From Nitrosomonadales bacterium (lineage in GTDB: Bacteria; Pseudomonadota; Gammaproteobacteria; Burkholderiales; Gallionellaceae), in assembly GCA_016214695.1 (NCBI GenBank), contig JACRNY010000004.1:1-64000 (forward strand): 64,000 bases of DNA, in the 5' to 3' direction. This document shows positions 51,171-61,068 of this stretch, in pieces. Made by a program: the position numbers and the translations under genes. The notes under the pieces were generated by a model, which was not told the origin of the DNA, did no database searches, and saw nothing but the letters and a program-made list of their open reading frames with translations. The first letter of the stretch is position 1; every line of letters starts with the position of its first letter.

Positions 51171-51737
51171 TTACTGCTTGATCGCCTCGACCGGGATGGT
51201 CAGGGTCACTTCGTCGCCGACATAAGGCACATTTTTGGACATGTTGAAATCGGAACGTTTGACCTTGGCGGTGGCGGTCGCGCCGCAGGCTTCTTTCTTC
51301 ACCATCGGATGCGGCATGCACAGGAACGAAACTACGGTGAGCGTGACCGGCTTGCTGATGTCCTTGATGGTCAGATCGCCTTCGACGGCAACCACTTTGT
51401 CACCGTCGAACTTCACCTTGCTCGACTTGTAGGTGATGGTGGGAAACATCTCGGTGTCGAAGAAATCGGCAGCCTGGATATGCTCGTTGAACAGCGCGAC
51501 GCCGGTGTTGACCGACTTGGCGTCGATGGTCACGTCGACCACGCCGCTCTTTTTGGCGCGATCCAGTGTGATCGTGCCGGAGGTCTTGTCGAAACGGCTG
51601 AGCTGCACCGAGTAGCCGAAGTGGCTGTATTCAAAGCGCGGCAGCGTGTGTGTCGGCTCGATGACGTAGGTCTCGGGTGCGGCATAAGCTGCGGCGGAGA
51701 GAAGGCTGGCGATCAGGGTGGCGATGGTTCTCTTCAT
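51171..51737 (-). CDS. YceI-family periplasmic protein 1
   Basis: A 188-aa YceI-like lipocalin-fold protein with a signal peptide (cleavage near AAYAAPE). The mature start ETYVIEPTHTLPRFEYSHFG is the usual YceI opening, split from the following strand. The core pattern FDKTSGTITLDRAKKSG and the C-terminal DEVTLTIPVEAIK also match. Family members bind isoprenoid-like lipids in a beta-barrel. Two cysteines (FLCMPHP, EACGAT) are extra. It is 31 nt downstream of YceI 2; the two are diverged paralogues. Confidence 0.92.
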   Translation of the reverse strand: MKRTIATLIASLLSAAAYAAPETYVIEPTHTLPRFEYSHFGYSVQLSRFDKTSGTITLDRAKKSGVVDVTIDAKSVNTGVALFNEHIQAADFFDTEMFPTITYKSSKVKFDGDKVVAVEGDLTIKDISKPVTLTVVSFLCMPHPMVKKEACGATATAKVKRSDFNMSKNVPYVGDEVTLTIPVEAIKQ

Positions 51738-51768
51738 GGTGTTCTCCTTGTTTGCGGTTGAGTGGGGA

Positions 51769-52344
51769 CTACTTCTTGCTGGGTGATGCGGTTACGACGA
51801 GGTTGAACTTGATCTGGATCTCGTCGGCAACGGCGCTGACATCGGTCCACGCACCTTCGCCGATGGCGTAATCGAGGCGTTTGATGGTGAAAACACCTTC
51901 GAAGCGGCCGCGGTCGCCAGAAGAGCGGAAAGAGACTGGGGTCTTCACATCCAGCGTTCTGCCCTTGATGCTCAGCTTGCCCGTGGCTTCATAGCGGTCG
52001 TTGCCCAACGCCTTGATGCCGGTGGAAACAAAGCTCGCAACCGGATGGGCCCTGGCATTGAACCACTGTTTGGTGACCACTTCCTCGTTCGCTTCGGCGG
52101 AGCCGGCATCGATACTGGCGACGTCGATGTCGATCTTCGCCTGCGCCTTGTTCAGTCTGGCCGGGTCGAAGCGGAGTTGAGCCGTGAATTTGCTGAACTT
52201 GCCGTCCAGGGGTACGCCCATCTGCGTATAGCCGAAGGTCACCGAGCTTTCTTCCGCCAGCACCTGCTTGTATTCGAGCGCAGAAGTGTTGCCTGCTGCG
52301 CAGAGCAGGGCGGCGAACGACAGTCGTATGAGCGGTTTGTGCAT
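51769..52344 (-). CDS. YceI-family periplasmic protein 2
   Basis: A 191-aa YceI-like protein from ATG 52344 with a signal peptide ending near NTSALEY. It has SSVTFGYTQMGVPLDGKFSK and the KAQAKIDIDVASIDAGS and LDVKTPVSFRSS strands of the family, each shorter than 20 residues. It is more like the cytochrome-associated YceI branch than its neighbour, but no cytochrome gene is nearby. The pirin gene stops 25 nt upstream; the cluster order is pirin, YceI 2, YceI 1, OYE. Confidence 0.88.
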   Translation of the reverse strand: MHKPLIRLSFAALLCAAGNTSALEYKQVLAEESSVTFGYTQMGVPLDGKFSKFTAQLRFDPARLNKAQAKIDIDVASIDAGSAEANEEVVTKQWFNARAHPVASFVSTGIKALGNDRYEATGKLSIKGRTLDVKTPVSFRSSGDRGRFEGVFTIKRLDYAIGEGAWTDVSAVADEIQIKFNLVVTASPSKK

Positions 52345-52369
52345 CGTGATCTCCTCGTATGCGGTGGTT

Positions 52370-53236
52370 TCAGGCGAGACGGCCATTGCGGTAATCTTCC
52401 AGCGCCTGATGTATCTCTTCCTGCGTGTTCATCACGAACGGGCCGTATTGCACGATGGGCTCGTTGAGCGGCTTGCCCGCGACAAGGATCAGGCGTGCGT
52501 CATGCGGCGCCGTCAACATGACTCCGTCCGCGTCGGGTGTGTTGCCCAGAATGCCCATGCGTTTCGATTCCACCAGCATGTCACCGACCTTCACCGCGCC
52601 GCGATAGACGTAGATGAAAGCATTGTGTGTGGCAGGCAGTGCGGTGGCGAAAGTGGAGCCCGCGGGCATGTGGATGTCGAGATACAGTGGTTCGGTGACC
52701 TCGCGCGACATGGCGCCGGCCACACCGTTGCTGTTGCCGGCGATGACGCGCACGGTCACATCCTCAGGCGTGACATATTCCGGGATGCTCTCGCTCGGAA
52801 AGTCCTTGTACCAGGGGGCTGCCATCTTGTTCTTTGCCGGCAGGTTGAGCCAGAGCTGGAAACCTTCCATGGTTCCGTCTTCCTGTTCGGGTATCTCGGA
52901 GTGGATCGCGCCGCGTCCCGCCGTCATCCACTGCACGCCGCCGTTTTGCAGCAGGCCTTCGTGTCCGGCGCTGTCGCGGTGGCGCATGCGTCCTGCCAGC
53001 ATGTAGGTGATGGTTTCGAAACCGCGATGCGGATGATCGGGAAAGCCGGCGATGTAATCGTCCGGATCGTCGCTGCCGAAAGCGTCCAGCATCAGGAAGG
53101 GATCGAGGCGGCGCTGCAGCTTGCCGGTGAGGACGCGGGTGAGGCTGACGCCGGCGCCGTCCGAGGTGGCGACGCCTTCGATCAGGCGCTCGATGCTGCG
53201 CGATTGGTGCAACTTTTGCTGGCTGGCCGTGTTCAT
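52370..53236 (-). CDS. Pirin family protein
   Basis: A 288-aa bicupin iron-binding protein. The N-terminal cupin has the metal ligands in PDHPHRGFETITY and in GAIHSEIP (three His and a Glu). The C-terminal cupin ends in a glycine-poor segment with GPFVMNTQEEI, as in other pirins. Bacterial pirins have been linked to quercetin dioxygenase activity and redox sensing. AGGAGGC precedes the ATG. It is the first gene of the operon and lies 89 bp from the divergent LysR gene, its likely regulator. Confidence 0.94.
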   Translation of the reverse strand: MNTASQQKLHQSRSIERLIEGVATSDGAGVSLTRVLTGKLQRRLDPFLMLDAFGSDDPDDYIAGFPDHPHRGFETITYMLAGRMRHRDSAGHEGLLQNGGVQWMTAGRGAIHSEIPEQEDGTMEGFQLWLNLPAKNKMAAPWYKDFPSESIPEYVTPEDVTVRVIAGNSNGVAGAMSREVTEPLYLDIHMPAGSTFATALPATHNAFIYVYRGAVKVGDMLVESKRMGILGNTPDADGVMLTAPHDARLILVAGKPLNEPIVQYGPFVMNTQEEIHQALEDYRNGRLA

Positions 53237-53278
53237 GGTGCCTCCTAAGTTGAGTGAAGTGCTTGCATATTATGAGTT

Positions 53279-53333
53279 CCATGAATGTAGATAAAGACTG
53301 GAATTCGGGATAGACTGTTCCGCAAATGGAACA
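53279..53333. promoter_or_regulatory. Inverted repeats between pirin and LysR genes
   Basis: TTCCA (53279-53283) and TGGAA (53301-53305) form an inverted repeat with a 17-nt spacer. TTCC (53320-53323) and GGAA (53330-53333) form a second over the lysR start. The first also contains T-N-A type spacing loosely like LysR boxes. They are candidate binding sites for the divergent regulator, by position. Confidence 0.35.
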
Positions 53334-54228
53334 AAAGAACATCTCTGCCGATGACTTGATCCTGTTCGCAACCATTGCGGAACAGGCCAGTCTGATACGT
53401 GCCGCCGAACAACTCGGGATGCCCAAGGCCACCGTCTCGCGGCGCCTGACGAATCTGGAAGAACTGCTGGGACAACGCCTGCTGATACGTACCACGCGCC
53501 GCTTGACGCTCACCGAGTTCGGGCAGGAGTTCCTTGATCACAGTCGGCGTGTGGCAGAGGAAGTGGCGATCGCGCAGGATTTCGTGCACAGCCAGGACGT
53601 GCGGCCGCACGGCAGGTTGCGTGTCTCCATGCCGGAGGATTATGCGCGGCGTACCCTGTCGCGTGCGCTGGCCACTTTCATCGAAGCCTATCCCGAGATC
53701 GAACTCGAACTCGATCTGAGTTCGCGCCTGGTCGACCTGATCGGCGAACGTTTCGATCTTGCCATCCGCATGGGCGTGCTGGCCAACGATTCCACGCTGG
53801 TGGCGCGCAAGCTGGACGAACAACATCTCGCGCTCTATGCCAGCCCGATCTACCTGGCGTTGCATCCCGCGCCTACGCATCCTGACGATCTGTTGCAGCA
53901 TGCCTCGGTGCGCATGCTGTCCAATCACGGGCAGGTGATCCCGTGGAAGCTGACGCGCGGCAAGGAGGTCTGGGAAGGTGTGCCGCCCGGGCGCCTGGCG
54001 CTCAACTCGATCAGCCAGCAGTTGCTGCTGGAAGGGGCTGGCATCGGCATGCTTCCCGTGCCTTTCGCGGAAGAGGATGTGCGCCAGCAGAAACTGGTCC
54101 GCGTGTTACCCGAGTGGAGTTTCCCCTCTGTCACTGCCTGGGCGGTGATGCCGATGCGCCGCTTCCTGCCGGCCAAGACGCGCGTGTTCCTCGAGCATCT
54201 GGAGCGGTTTCTCATCAAAACAAAATGA
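53326..54228 (+). CDS. LysR-family [15 protein letters not shown] regulator
   Basis: A 300-aa regulator with an N-terminal winged helix-turn-helix (about 9-66; ASLIRAAEQLGMPKATVSRR) and a C-terminal co-inducer-binding domain (about 94-295). It belongs to the large AaeR/DsdC-like group whose members often control a divergent redox or aromatic-response operon. Here that would be pirin-YceI-YceI-OYE, 89 bp away. No ribosome binding site is obvious ahead of the ATG. The effector is unknown. Confidence 0.93.
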   Translation: MEQKNISADDLILFATIAEQASLIRAAEQLGMPKATVSRRLTNLEELLGQRLLIRTTRRLTLTEFGQEFLDHSRRVAEEVAIAQDFVHSQDVRPHGRLRVSMPEDYARRTLSRALATFIEAYPEIELELDLSSRLVDLIGERFDLAIRMGVLANDSTLVARKLDEQHLALYASPIYLALHPAPTHPDDLLQHASVRMLSNHGQVIPWKLTRGKEVWEGVPPGRLALNSISQQLLLEGAGIGMLPVPFAEEDVRQQKLVRVLPEWSFPSVTAWAVMPMRRFLPAKTRVFLEHLERFLIKTK

Positions 54229-54369
54229 ATTCAACATATTGTGCTGCGCCTGGATTCGGGCGGGAGATTTTCGTGCAAATCGCCGGATTATCGGAGTAAG
54301 CTGCCATTCATACCAACGACATGTTGGGTCTCATCGTTCGATTTCATTCATGCTATGCAGGGAGGGATA

Positions 54370-54576
54370 ATGGGCTCGATCAATCGCGTTTCGAAAGCAG
54401 GTCATTCGTTCCAGCAGCCGCAATCTGCTGCCATGAGGAAGCAGGCCTCTGCGGCAGGTGAACAGACTTTTCCTCCCTTTGTGAAGCAGGGTTCCGATGA
54501 ACTCTATCTCAGCAGTTGTCGTCCCACCCGGTTGTCCATGCAGTTGATGTTGCAGGCGCGGGCGCAGGGAAAGTAA
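54370..54576 (+). CDS. Small hypothetical protein, 68 aa
   Basis: The ATG at 54370 follows AGGGAGGGATA, a strong ribosome binding site. The 68-aa product is Ser/Gln/Lys-rich with no signal peptide or membrane helix. It ends in an amphipathic segment (RPTRLSMQLMLQARAQGK). A good terminator follows at 54598. I do not recognise it; the ribosome binding site and terminator favour a real gene. Confidence 0.5.
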   Translation: MGSINRVSKAGHSFQQPQSAAMRKQASAAGEQTFPPFVKQGSDELYLSSCRPTRLSMQLMLQARAQGK

Positions 54577-54597
54577 GTGGCGGATTGCCAGACAGGA

Positions 54598-54624
54598 AAA
54601 AGGCCGACGTGATGTCGGCCTTTT
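54598..54624. terminator. Bidirectional terminator between small ORF and hppA
   Basis: AAAAGGCCGAC (54598-54608) pairs perfectly with GTCGGCCTTTT (54614-54624) around a 5-nt loop, followed by GTTTT. The A and T tracts on the two arms let it terminate the plus-strand small gene and the minus-strand hppA [10 protein letters not shown]. Confidence 0.92.
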
Positions 54625-54648
54625 GTTTTGCTGAAGTACGGAATGTTT

Positions 54649-56685
54649 TTACAGCAGCGGCACGATCATCAGCGCGACGATGTTGATGATCTTGATCAGC
54701 GGGTTCACCGCCGGACCGGCAGTGTCCTTGTAGGGGTCGCCCACGGTGTCTCCGGTCACTGCAGCCTTGTGAGCCTCCGAGCCTTTGCCGCCGTGGTTTC
54801 CTTCCTCGATGTATTTCTTCGCGTTGTCCCACGCACCACCGCCGGTGGTCATGGAGATGGCGACGAAGATGCCGGTGATGATGGTTCCGACCAGCACGCC
54901 GCCGAGTGCCTGTGCGCCGAGGGTCAGTCCGACGATCACGGGTACGGCGACCGGAAGCAGCGAGGGTACGATCATCTCCCTGATCGCGGCCTTGGTCAGC
55001 ATGTCCACGCAAGTGCCGTATTCCGGCTTGCCGGTGCCTTCCATGATGCCGGGGATCTCCTTGAACTGGCGGCGCACTTCCACCACCACGCTGCCGGCAG
55101 CGCGGCCGACCGCTTCCATGCCCATCGCGGCGAACAGATAGGGCACCATACCGCCGATGAACAGGCCGATGATCACCATGTGGTTGGAGAGGTCGAAGGT
55201 CAATGCCGGGCCGCCGTGGGTGGCGAGCGCGTGGGTGTAGTCGGCGAACAGTACCAGCGCGGCCAGGCCAGCAGAGCCGATGGCGTAACCCTTGGTCACA
55301 GCCTTGGTGGTGTTGCCGACCGCATCGAGAGGATCGGTGATGTTGCGGATCTTCTCGTCCAGGCCAGCCATCTCGGCGATGCCGCCGGCGTTGTCGGTGA
55401 TCGGGCCGTAGGCGTCCAGCGCGACGACGATACCCGCCATCGACAGCATCGAGGTGGCTGCGATGGCAATGCCGTACAGGCCGCCCAGCTCATATGCGCC
55501 CCAGATCGACAGGCACACCGCTATCACAGGAGCGGCAGTGGATTTCATCGAGACCCCCAGGCCGGCGATCACGTTGGTGCCATGGCCGGTGGTGGAGGCC
55601 TGTGCAATGTGGCGCACGGGACTGTATTCGGTGGCGGTGTAATACTCGGTGATCCATACCATCGCAGCGGTCAGCGCCAGGCCGATCAGCGAGGCCAGAT
55701 ACAGGTTGAGCGATGTCACCAGTTCGCCATTGATCATCACGCCATCGCCCAGCATCCACGTGGTCACCGGGTAGAAGGCGATCACTGCCAGCGCGCCGGA
55801 CACGATCAGTCCGCGATACAGCGCGTTCATGATCTTGCCGCCCTCGCGTGCTGAGACGAAAAAAGTGCCGATGATGGACGCGATGATGGATATGCCGCCC
55901 AGCACCAGCGGGTAGATCACGGCTTCGGGCGAGCCCGTGATCAGCAGTCCGCCCAGCACCATCGTCGCGATGATGGTCACGGCGTATGTCTCGAACAGGT
56001 CAGCCGCCATGCCGGCGCAGTCACCGACGTTGTCGCCGACGTTGTCGGCGATCACCGCCGGGTTGCGCGGATCGTCCTCGGGGATGCCGGCTTCGACCTT
56101 GCCGACCAGGTCGGCACCGACGTCGGCGCCTTTGGTGAAGATGCCGCCGCCGAGACGGGCGAAGATGGAGATCAGCGAACCGCCGAATGCCAGGCCGACC
56201 AGCGCATGTGTCGCTTCAGTGGTGGAAGTGCCGACCATCAATGTCAGGAACGCGTAATAACCGGCCACGCCGAGCAGACCGAGGCCGACCACCAGCAGGC
56301 CGGTGATGGCGCCGCCCTTGAAGGCGACGTTCAGTGCTGCATTCAGTCCGCCGCTGGCTGCCTGTGCCGTGCGCACATTGGCGCGCACCGAGACGTTCAT
56401 CCCGATATAGCCGGTGAGCCCCGACAGTACTGCACCGAGCACAAAACCGAGTGCGGTCTGCCAGCCAAGCGCCAGGAATATGGCGACCAGCAAGATCGCG
56501 CCGACGATGCCGATGGTGGTGTATTGCCGGTTCAGGTAGGCCTGTGCGCCTTCCTGGACCGCGGCGGCTATCTCCCGCATGCGGTCGTTGCCGGTTGGCA
56601 GGCCCAATATCCATTTGATTGAGAATGCGCCATACAGTATCGCTGCAATCGCACAAAACAGTGCAAAACCCAAGCCACCTGCCAT
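54649..56685 (-). CDS. hppA: Membrane H+-translocating pyrophosphatase
   Basis: Couples pyrophosphate hydrolysis (or its reversal) to proton movement across the inner membrane. The 678-aa protein has about 16 predicted helices. It has the catalytic signatures [20 protein letters not shown] and [14 protein letters not shown]. The motif GNTTKA carries Lys where K+-dependent enzymes have Ala, so a K+-independent proton pump is predicted. GGGGGGA precedes the ATG. It lies 53 nt downstream of the PPi-type phosphofructokinase gene; together they point to pyrophosphate as an energy carrier in central metabolism. Confidence 0.97.
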   Translation of the reverse strand: MAGGLGFALFCAIAAILYGAFSIKWILGLPTGNDRMREIAAAVQEGAQAYLNRQYTTIGIVGAILLVAIFLALGWQTALGFVLGAVLSGLTGYIGMNVSVRANVRTAQAASGGLNAALNVAFKGGAITGLLVVGLGLLGVAGYYAFLTLMVGTSTTEATHALVGLAFGGSLISIFARLGGGIFTKGADVGADLVGKVEAGIPEDDPRNPAVIADNVGDNVGDCAGMAADLFETYAVTIIATMVLGGLLITGSPEAVIYPLVLGGISIIASIIGTFFVSAREGGKIMNALYRGLIVSGALAVIAFYPVTTWMLGDGVMINGELVTSLNLYLASLIGLALTAAMVWITEYYTATEYSPVRHIAQASTTGHGTNVIAGLGVSMKSTAAPVIAVCLSIWGAYELGGLYGIAIAATSMLSMAGIVVALDAYGPITDNAGGIAEMAGLDEKIRNITDPLDAVGNTTKAVTKGYAIGSAGLAALVLFADYTHALATHGGPALTFDLSNHMVIIGLFIGGMVPYLFAAMGMEAVGRAAGSVVVEVRRQFKEIPGIMEGTGKPEYGTCVDMLTKAAIREMIVPSLLPVAVPVIVGLTLGAQALGGVLVGTIITGIFVAISMTTGGGAWDNAKKYIEEGNHGGKGSEAHKAAVTGDTVGDPYKDTAGPAVNPLIKIINIVALMIVPLL

Positions 56686-56738
56686 GATTCCCCCCTCAAG
56701 TAAAAACCGCCCCTGACAGGAGCGGTGTGTTTATGAAA

Positions 56739-57992
56739 TCAAATCTTGAAATTCCCCAACTTCTTCGCGACAGCTACATTCTTCAGTTGCACATACTGCG
56801 GTAATCCGTCTTTATAGGGCGGATAGTCCTCGCCCTTGATGAGCGGAGTGAGGTAGGTGCGACATTTTTCGGTGATGCCGAAACCGTCTGCCGTGATGAA
56901 GTTGCGTGGCATGAACTTCTCCACGTTGGCGACCTTGGCCAGCGGTGCCACGCCGACCTTCCACTTGTACGGTTTGTCGGATACGCGTTCCACCGTGGGC
57001 ATGACTGCGTTCTGTCCTTTGAGCGCCAGCTCGACCGCGGACTTGCCGAGTGCGTACGCCTGCTCAACGTCGGTCTTGGAGGCGACATGGCGTGCGGCAC
57101 GCTGCAGGTAGTCGGCTACCGCCCAGTGGAACTTGTGACCCAGTGCATCCTTCACCATGTTGGCGACCACCGGTGCGGCACCGCCGAGCTGGGCGTGGCC
57201 GAAGGCATCGCGTGTGCCCTGTTCGGCGAGGAACTTGCCGTCCGGATAATGGCAACCTTCCGAGACCACCACACTGCAGTAACCGTGCTTCTTCACCATC
57301 GCATCCACCTTGGCGAGGAATTTCTTCTGGTCGAATTCGATTTCGGGGAACAGGATGACCACCGGGATGCCTTGCTCTTCCACGAGGCCGCCTGCAGCGG
57401 CGATCCAGCCGGCGTGGCGTCCCATCACTTCGAGCACGAACACCTTGGTCGAGGTCTTGGCCATGGAACGCACGTCGAAGCTGGCCTCCAGTGTGGAAAC
57501 GGCGATGTACTTGGCGACCGAGCCGAAGCCCGGGCAGCAGTCGGTGATGGGCAGGTCGTTGTCCACCGTCTTCGGCACATGGATAGCCTGCACCGGGTAG
57601 CCCATCTTTTCCGACAGCTGCGAGACCTTGTAGCAGGTGTCGGCGGAATCGCCGCCGCCGTTGTAGAAGAAGTAACCGATGTTGTGTGCCTTGAATACTT
57701 CGATCAGGCGCTCATACTCGCGCTGGTTCTGCTCCAGGGATTTGAGTTTGAAACGACAGGATCCGAAAGCGCCTGAGGGGGTGCTGCGCAATGCAGCGAT
57801 GGCTCTGGCCGATTCTTTGGATGTGTCGATCAGATCTTCGGTGAGAGCGCCGATGATGCCGTTGCGCCCCGCATATACCTTGCCGATCTTGTCTTTGTGT
57901 TTGCGGGCTGTTTCGATGACGCCGCAGGCTGATGCATTGATGACGGCTGTGACGCCGCCGGATTGTGCATAAAACGCGTTCTTCTTCGCCAT
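56739..57992 (-). CDS. pfp: 6-phosphofructokinase, pyrophosphate-type
   Basis: Phosphorylates fructose 6-phosphate, probably with PPi, in a reversible step. From ATG 57992 (GGAGAG upstream) it has 417 aa; the open frame extends upstream without family similarity. The substrate loop reads HVPKTVDNDLPITDCCPGFG. The Lys in PKTVDND is the mark of PPi-using enzymes, where ATP enzymes have Gly (GTIDND). The phosphate-donor loop reads NGGGDSADT rather than the common GGDDS, so donor specificity is inferred mainly from the Lys. It is paired with hppA, which would tie PPi level to the proton gradient. Confidence 0.9.
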   Translation of the reverse strand: MAKKNAFYAQSGGVTAVINASACGVIETARKHKDKIGKVYAGRNGIIGALTEDLIDTSKESARAIAALRSTPSGAFGSCRFKLKSLEQNQREYERLIEVFKAHNIGYFFYNGGGDSADTCYKVSQLSEKMGYPVQAIHVPKTVDNDLPITDCCPGFGSVAKYIAVSTLEASFDVRSMAKTSTKVFVLEVMGRHAGWIAAAGGLVEEQGIPVVILFPEIEFDQKKFLAKVDAMVKKHGYCSVVVSEGCHYPDGKFLAEQGTRDAFGHAQLGGAAPVVANMVKDALGHKFHWAVADYLQRAARHVASKTDVEQAYALGKSAVELALKGQNAVMPTVERVSDKPYKWKVGVAPLAKVANVEKFMPRNFITADGFGITEKCRTYLTPLIKGEDYPPYKDGLPQYVQLKNVAVAKKLGNFKI

Positions 57993-58165
57993 ACTTTGCT
58001 CTCCATCAAAGGTTGTGAAGTAACTTCCAGTTTGCAAAACCGGGTTCATCTTACGCTTTTCAGGCTGTCATGTGTTGCTCATGATTCGGGCTCTGTCGAT
58101 ATGGTTGGGAATCGAGTAGAATGCCGAAGGAGTAGTGGGGAAGAATTCATATAAAAGGAAATCTA

Positions 58166-58939
58166 ATGGCCATCGAATTATTCAATAACGGCACACACCA
58201 ATGTCTGATGTTCGACGATCTGGTGGACGATTCCGTGGGGGATGCAGTACAGGCCAACCAGTTCCTGATCGTTGATAACGGTCATGGCGCGTTGATTGAT
58301 CCGGGCGGCAACATGACCTACAACGGATTGTTGATGGAAATGCACAACTATTTCCCGCCGAAGAAGCTGGAGTACATTTTGGCGTCTCACCCCGATCCGG
58401 ACATTATCGCTTCAGTCAACAAATGGATGATCCACTCCGATTGCAAAGTGATGATCTCGAAATTATGGGTGCGTTTCGTTCCTCACTTCTGCAGCGGCGA
58501 CAACTCGCTTGGACGCGTCTTGGGAATCCCTGACGAAGGCATGAATCTGCCATTGGGCAACGCTGTGATCAAGGCGGTCCCCGCTCACTTCATGCATTCG
58601 GAAGGCAATTTCCAGTTCTACGATCCGATCAGCAAGATACTCTTCTCTGGCGACATGGGCGCCTCGATTGTCGGGCATACCGAGGCGGACACGCCTGTTG
58701 AGGATTTCAAGGCGCACATCAAATACATGGAAGGTTTCCACAAACGTTACATGATCTCCAACAAGATCTGCCGTTTCTGGGTCAACATGGTGCGACAGAT
58801 GGATGTCGAAGCCATCGTGCCCCAACATGGCCGCGCCTTCGTGGGCAAGAAAATGGTGAACGAGTTCCTGAACTGGATCGAAGCGCTGCCTTGCGGCGTG
58901 GATATCATGACGCAGGAGAATTACCGCGTTCCGGCCTAG
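58166..58939 (+). CDS. ODP-type di-iron metallo-beta-lactamase-fold protein
   Basis: A 257-aa protein resembling the di-iron domain of flavodiiron (FprA-like) oxygen or NO reductases but without the flavodoxin domain, as in ODP oxygen-binding proteins. Candidate ligands by position are His75, Asp77 and Asp79 in HPDPD, His141 in PAHFMHSEG, Asp163 in FSGDMG and His221 in PQHGR. Flavodiiron proteins have Glu where Asp77 sits (HxExD). AAAAGGAAATCTA precedes the ATG. Single-gene unit with a strong terminator after it. A sensor or reductase for O2 or NO is the likely role. Confidence 0.85.
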   Translation: MAIELFNNGTHQCLMFDDLVDDSVGDAVQANQFLIVDNGHGALIDPGGNMTYNGLLMEMHNYFPPKKLEYILASHPDPDIIASVNKWMIHSDCKVMISKLWVRFVPHFCSGDNSLGRVLGIPDEGMNLPLGNAVIKAVPAHFMHSEGNFQFYDPISKILFSGDMGASIVGHTEADTPVEDFKAHIKYMEGFHKRYMISNKICRFWVNMVRQMDVEAIVPQHGRAFVGKKMVNEFLNWIEALPCGVDIMTQENYRVPA

Positions 58940-58953
58940 AAGGCTGTAGCATG

Positions 58954-58998
58954 AAACGAAACGGGCATCATCCCTTGCGGATGATGCCCGTTTCGTTT
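58954..58998. terminator. 20-bp-stem bidirectional terminator
   Basis: A perfect 20-bp stem: the arm at 58954-58973 (AAACGAAACGGGCATCATCC) pairs with 58979-58998 around a 5-nt loop. It lies between the convergent ODP and glcG-like genes and can end both [11 protein letters not shown]. Confidence 0.93.
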
Positions 58999-59033
58999 GT
59001 GGCGGGGATTTTTGAAACGCGGAAGCGTCGTGG

Positions 59034-59432
59034 CTACAGCGCGTTCACTCCGGCTTGGGCGATCTGCCCATCCTGGAAAGAACGCACGCCACTGATGCCG
59101 ATCCCGCCGACAAGTGTTCCGTCGCGGGTCAGAGGTATGCCTCCTTCCGCAGGAATGACACCGGGCAGGGCAAGGTGGATGAGGCGCCCGCTCAATACCG
59201 CATCTTCCGAAGCCTTGGTCGGGCGCTGGAAGGCAACGGCGGCATGCGCCTTGGTGATGGCGGTCTCGACACTGCCGAATTGGGTATCGTGACTGCGCTG
59301 GAGGAAAAGCAGATGGCCGCCGTCGTCAACCACCGCAATGACGACTTTCCATTCGTTCTTGACTGCTTCCGCTTCGGCAGCGGCAGCGACACGTTTGGCG
59401 TCTTCGAGGGTGAGTATCGGTTTGGCGGCCAT
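59034..59432 (-). CDS. GlcG/HbpS-like protein
   Basis: A 132-aa protein of the GlcG/HbpS family (heme-degrading-like fold), starting at ATG 59432 with GGGAG upstream. Typical elements are LTLEDAKRVAAAAEAEA, VVDDGGHLLFLQR, the long helix of the FGSVETAITKAHAA region and the GGIGISG loop. Members occur with glycolate genes or as extracellular heme binders; here there is no signal peptide. It begins 2 nt after the adk stop, so it is the last gene of the lpxK-adk operon. Function not clear. Confidence 0.88.
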   Translation of the reverse strand: MAAKPILTLEDAKRVAAAAEAEAVKNEWKVVIAVVDDGGHLLFLQRSHDTQFGSVETAITKAHAAVAFQRPTKASEDAVLSGRLIHLALPGVIPAEGGIPLTRDGTLVGGIGISGVRSFQDGQIAQAGVNAL

Positions 59433-59434
59433 GC

Positions 59435-60109
<675 letters not shown>

Positions 60110-60883
60110 TTAAATCCGTTTCGTAAATTCGGTGAACAGACGCCGCGCGATCCCCAAATCCTGTTCGGTGTCCACACCGCTTGGAGGTGCCTGATCGGTC
60201 TTGCTTACGCCGATCTTGTAGCCATGATACAACGCGCGCAGCTGTTCAAGCGACTCAATTTGCTCTATGGGAGTAGGGGTAAGTTTGCCAAAGTCGCGCA
60301 GGAAGCCAGCGCGATATGCATATATGCCGACATGTCGCAGCACTTCGATGTTTTGCGGCAAAGGATCGTTCTTTGCGTACGCATCCCGCGGCCACGGGAT
60401 AGGCGCGCGGCTGAAGTACAGCGCATTGGCGTGCTTGTCCAACACCACTTTGACGATGTTCGGGTTGCGCATGGACGCTTCGTCATGGATGGGATGGCAG
60501 GCGGTGGCGATGGCGCACTCGGGGTGGTCGTGCAGATGTTGCGCCACGGCACGGATGAGTTGCGGCGGGATCAGCGGTTCGTCACCCTGCACGTTGACCA
60601 CGATGGTGTCATCGCTCCAGCCCTGCTGCAGCGCCACCTCGGCGATGCGGTCGGTGCCGCTGACATGGTCGGCGCGCGTCATGCAGGCCTGGAAGCCGTG
60701 CTCCCGGGCGGCACTGATGATGGGTTGATGGTCGGTGGCGATGATGATCTGCTGGGCGCCGCTCTGTGCCGCCTGTTCGGCGACGCGGATGACCATCGGT
60801 TTGCCGCAGATATCCAGTAGCGGCTTGCCCGGCAGGCGTGTGGAGGCAAAACGGGCGGGGATGACGACCTTGAAGGCAGACAT
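60110..60883 (-). CDS. kdsB: CMP-Kdo synthetase
   Basis: Activates Kdo as CMP-Kdo for lipopolysaccharide synthesis, the step after the kdsA branch. The 257-aa protein starts at ATG 60883, which overlaps the stop of the YcaR-like gene (TGATG). The sugar-nucleotide transferase start [19 protein letters not shown], the [10 protein letters not shown] metal motif and the YAYRAGFL segment are intact. The overlap suggests coupling to the gene upstream. Confidence 0.97.
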   Translation of the reverse strand: MSAFKVVIPARFASTRLPGKPLLDICGKPMVIRVAEQAAQSGAQQIIIATDHQPIISAAREHGFQACMTRADHVSGTDRIAEVALQQGWSDDTIVVNVQGDEPLIPPQLIRAVAQHLHDHPECAIATACHPIHDEASMRNPNIVKVVLDKHANALYFSRAPIPWPRDAYAKNDPLPQNIEVLRHVGIYAYRAGFLRDFGKLTPTPIEQIESLEQLRALYHGYKIGVSKTDQAPPSGVDTEQDLGIARRLFTEFTKRI

Positions 60884-61068
60884 CAAAGCGCTTCGACTTC
60901 TTGCGCGGTGAGTTCGCGAGCCTCGTCTGCCAGCATCACAGGGATGTCGTCCTTGATGGCGAAAGCCAGCCGATCCGCCTTGCAGATCAGTTCCTGTTCC
61001 GCTTTGCGATAGACCAAAGGAGATTTACACAGCGGGCAAACCAGAATGTCGAGAAGTTTTGCATCCAT
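60883..61068 (-). CDS. Trm112/YcaR-like small protein
   Basis: A 61-aa UPF0434/Trm112-like protein. It begins [20 protein letters not shown], with the CPLC motif, and continues with a third Cys ([19 protein letters not shown]), the family pattern. It overlaps lpxK upstream and kdsB downstream by one base each. In related genomes it always travels with lpxK and kdsB. Its function in bacteria is not settled; the eukaryotic Trm112 activates methyltransferases. Confidence 0.93.
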   Translation of the reverse strand: MDAKLLDILVCPLCKSPLVYRKAEQELICKADRLAFAIKDDIPVMLADEARELTAQEVEAL

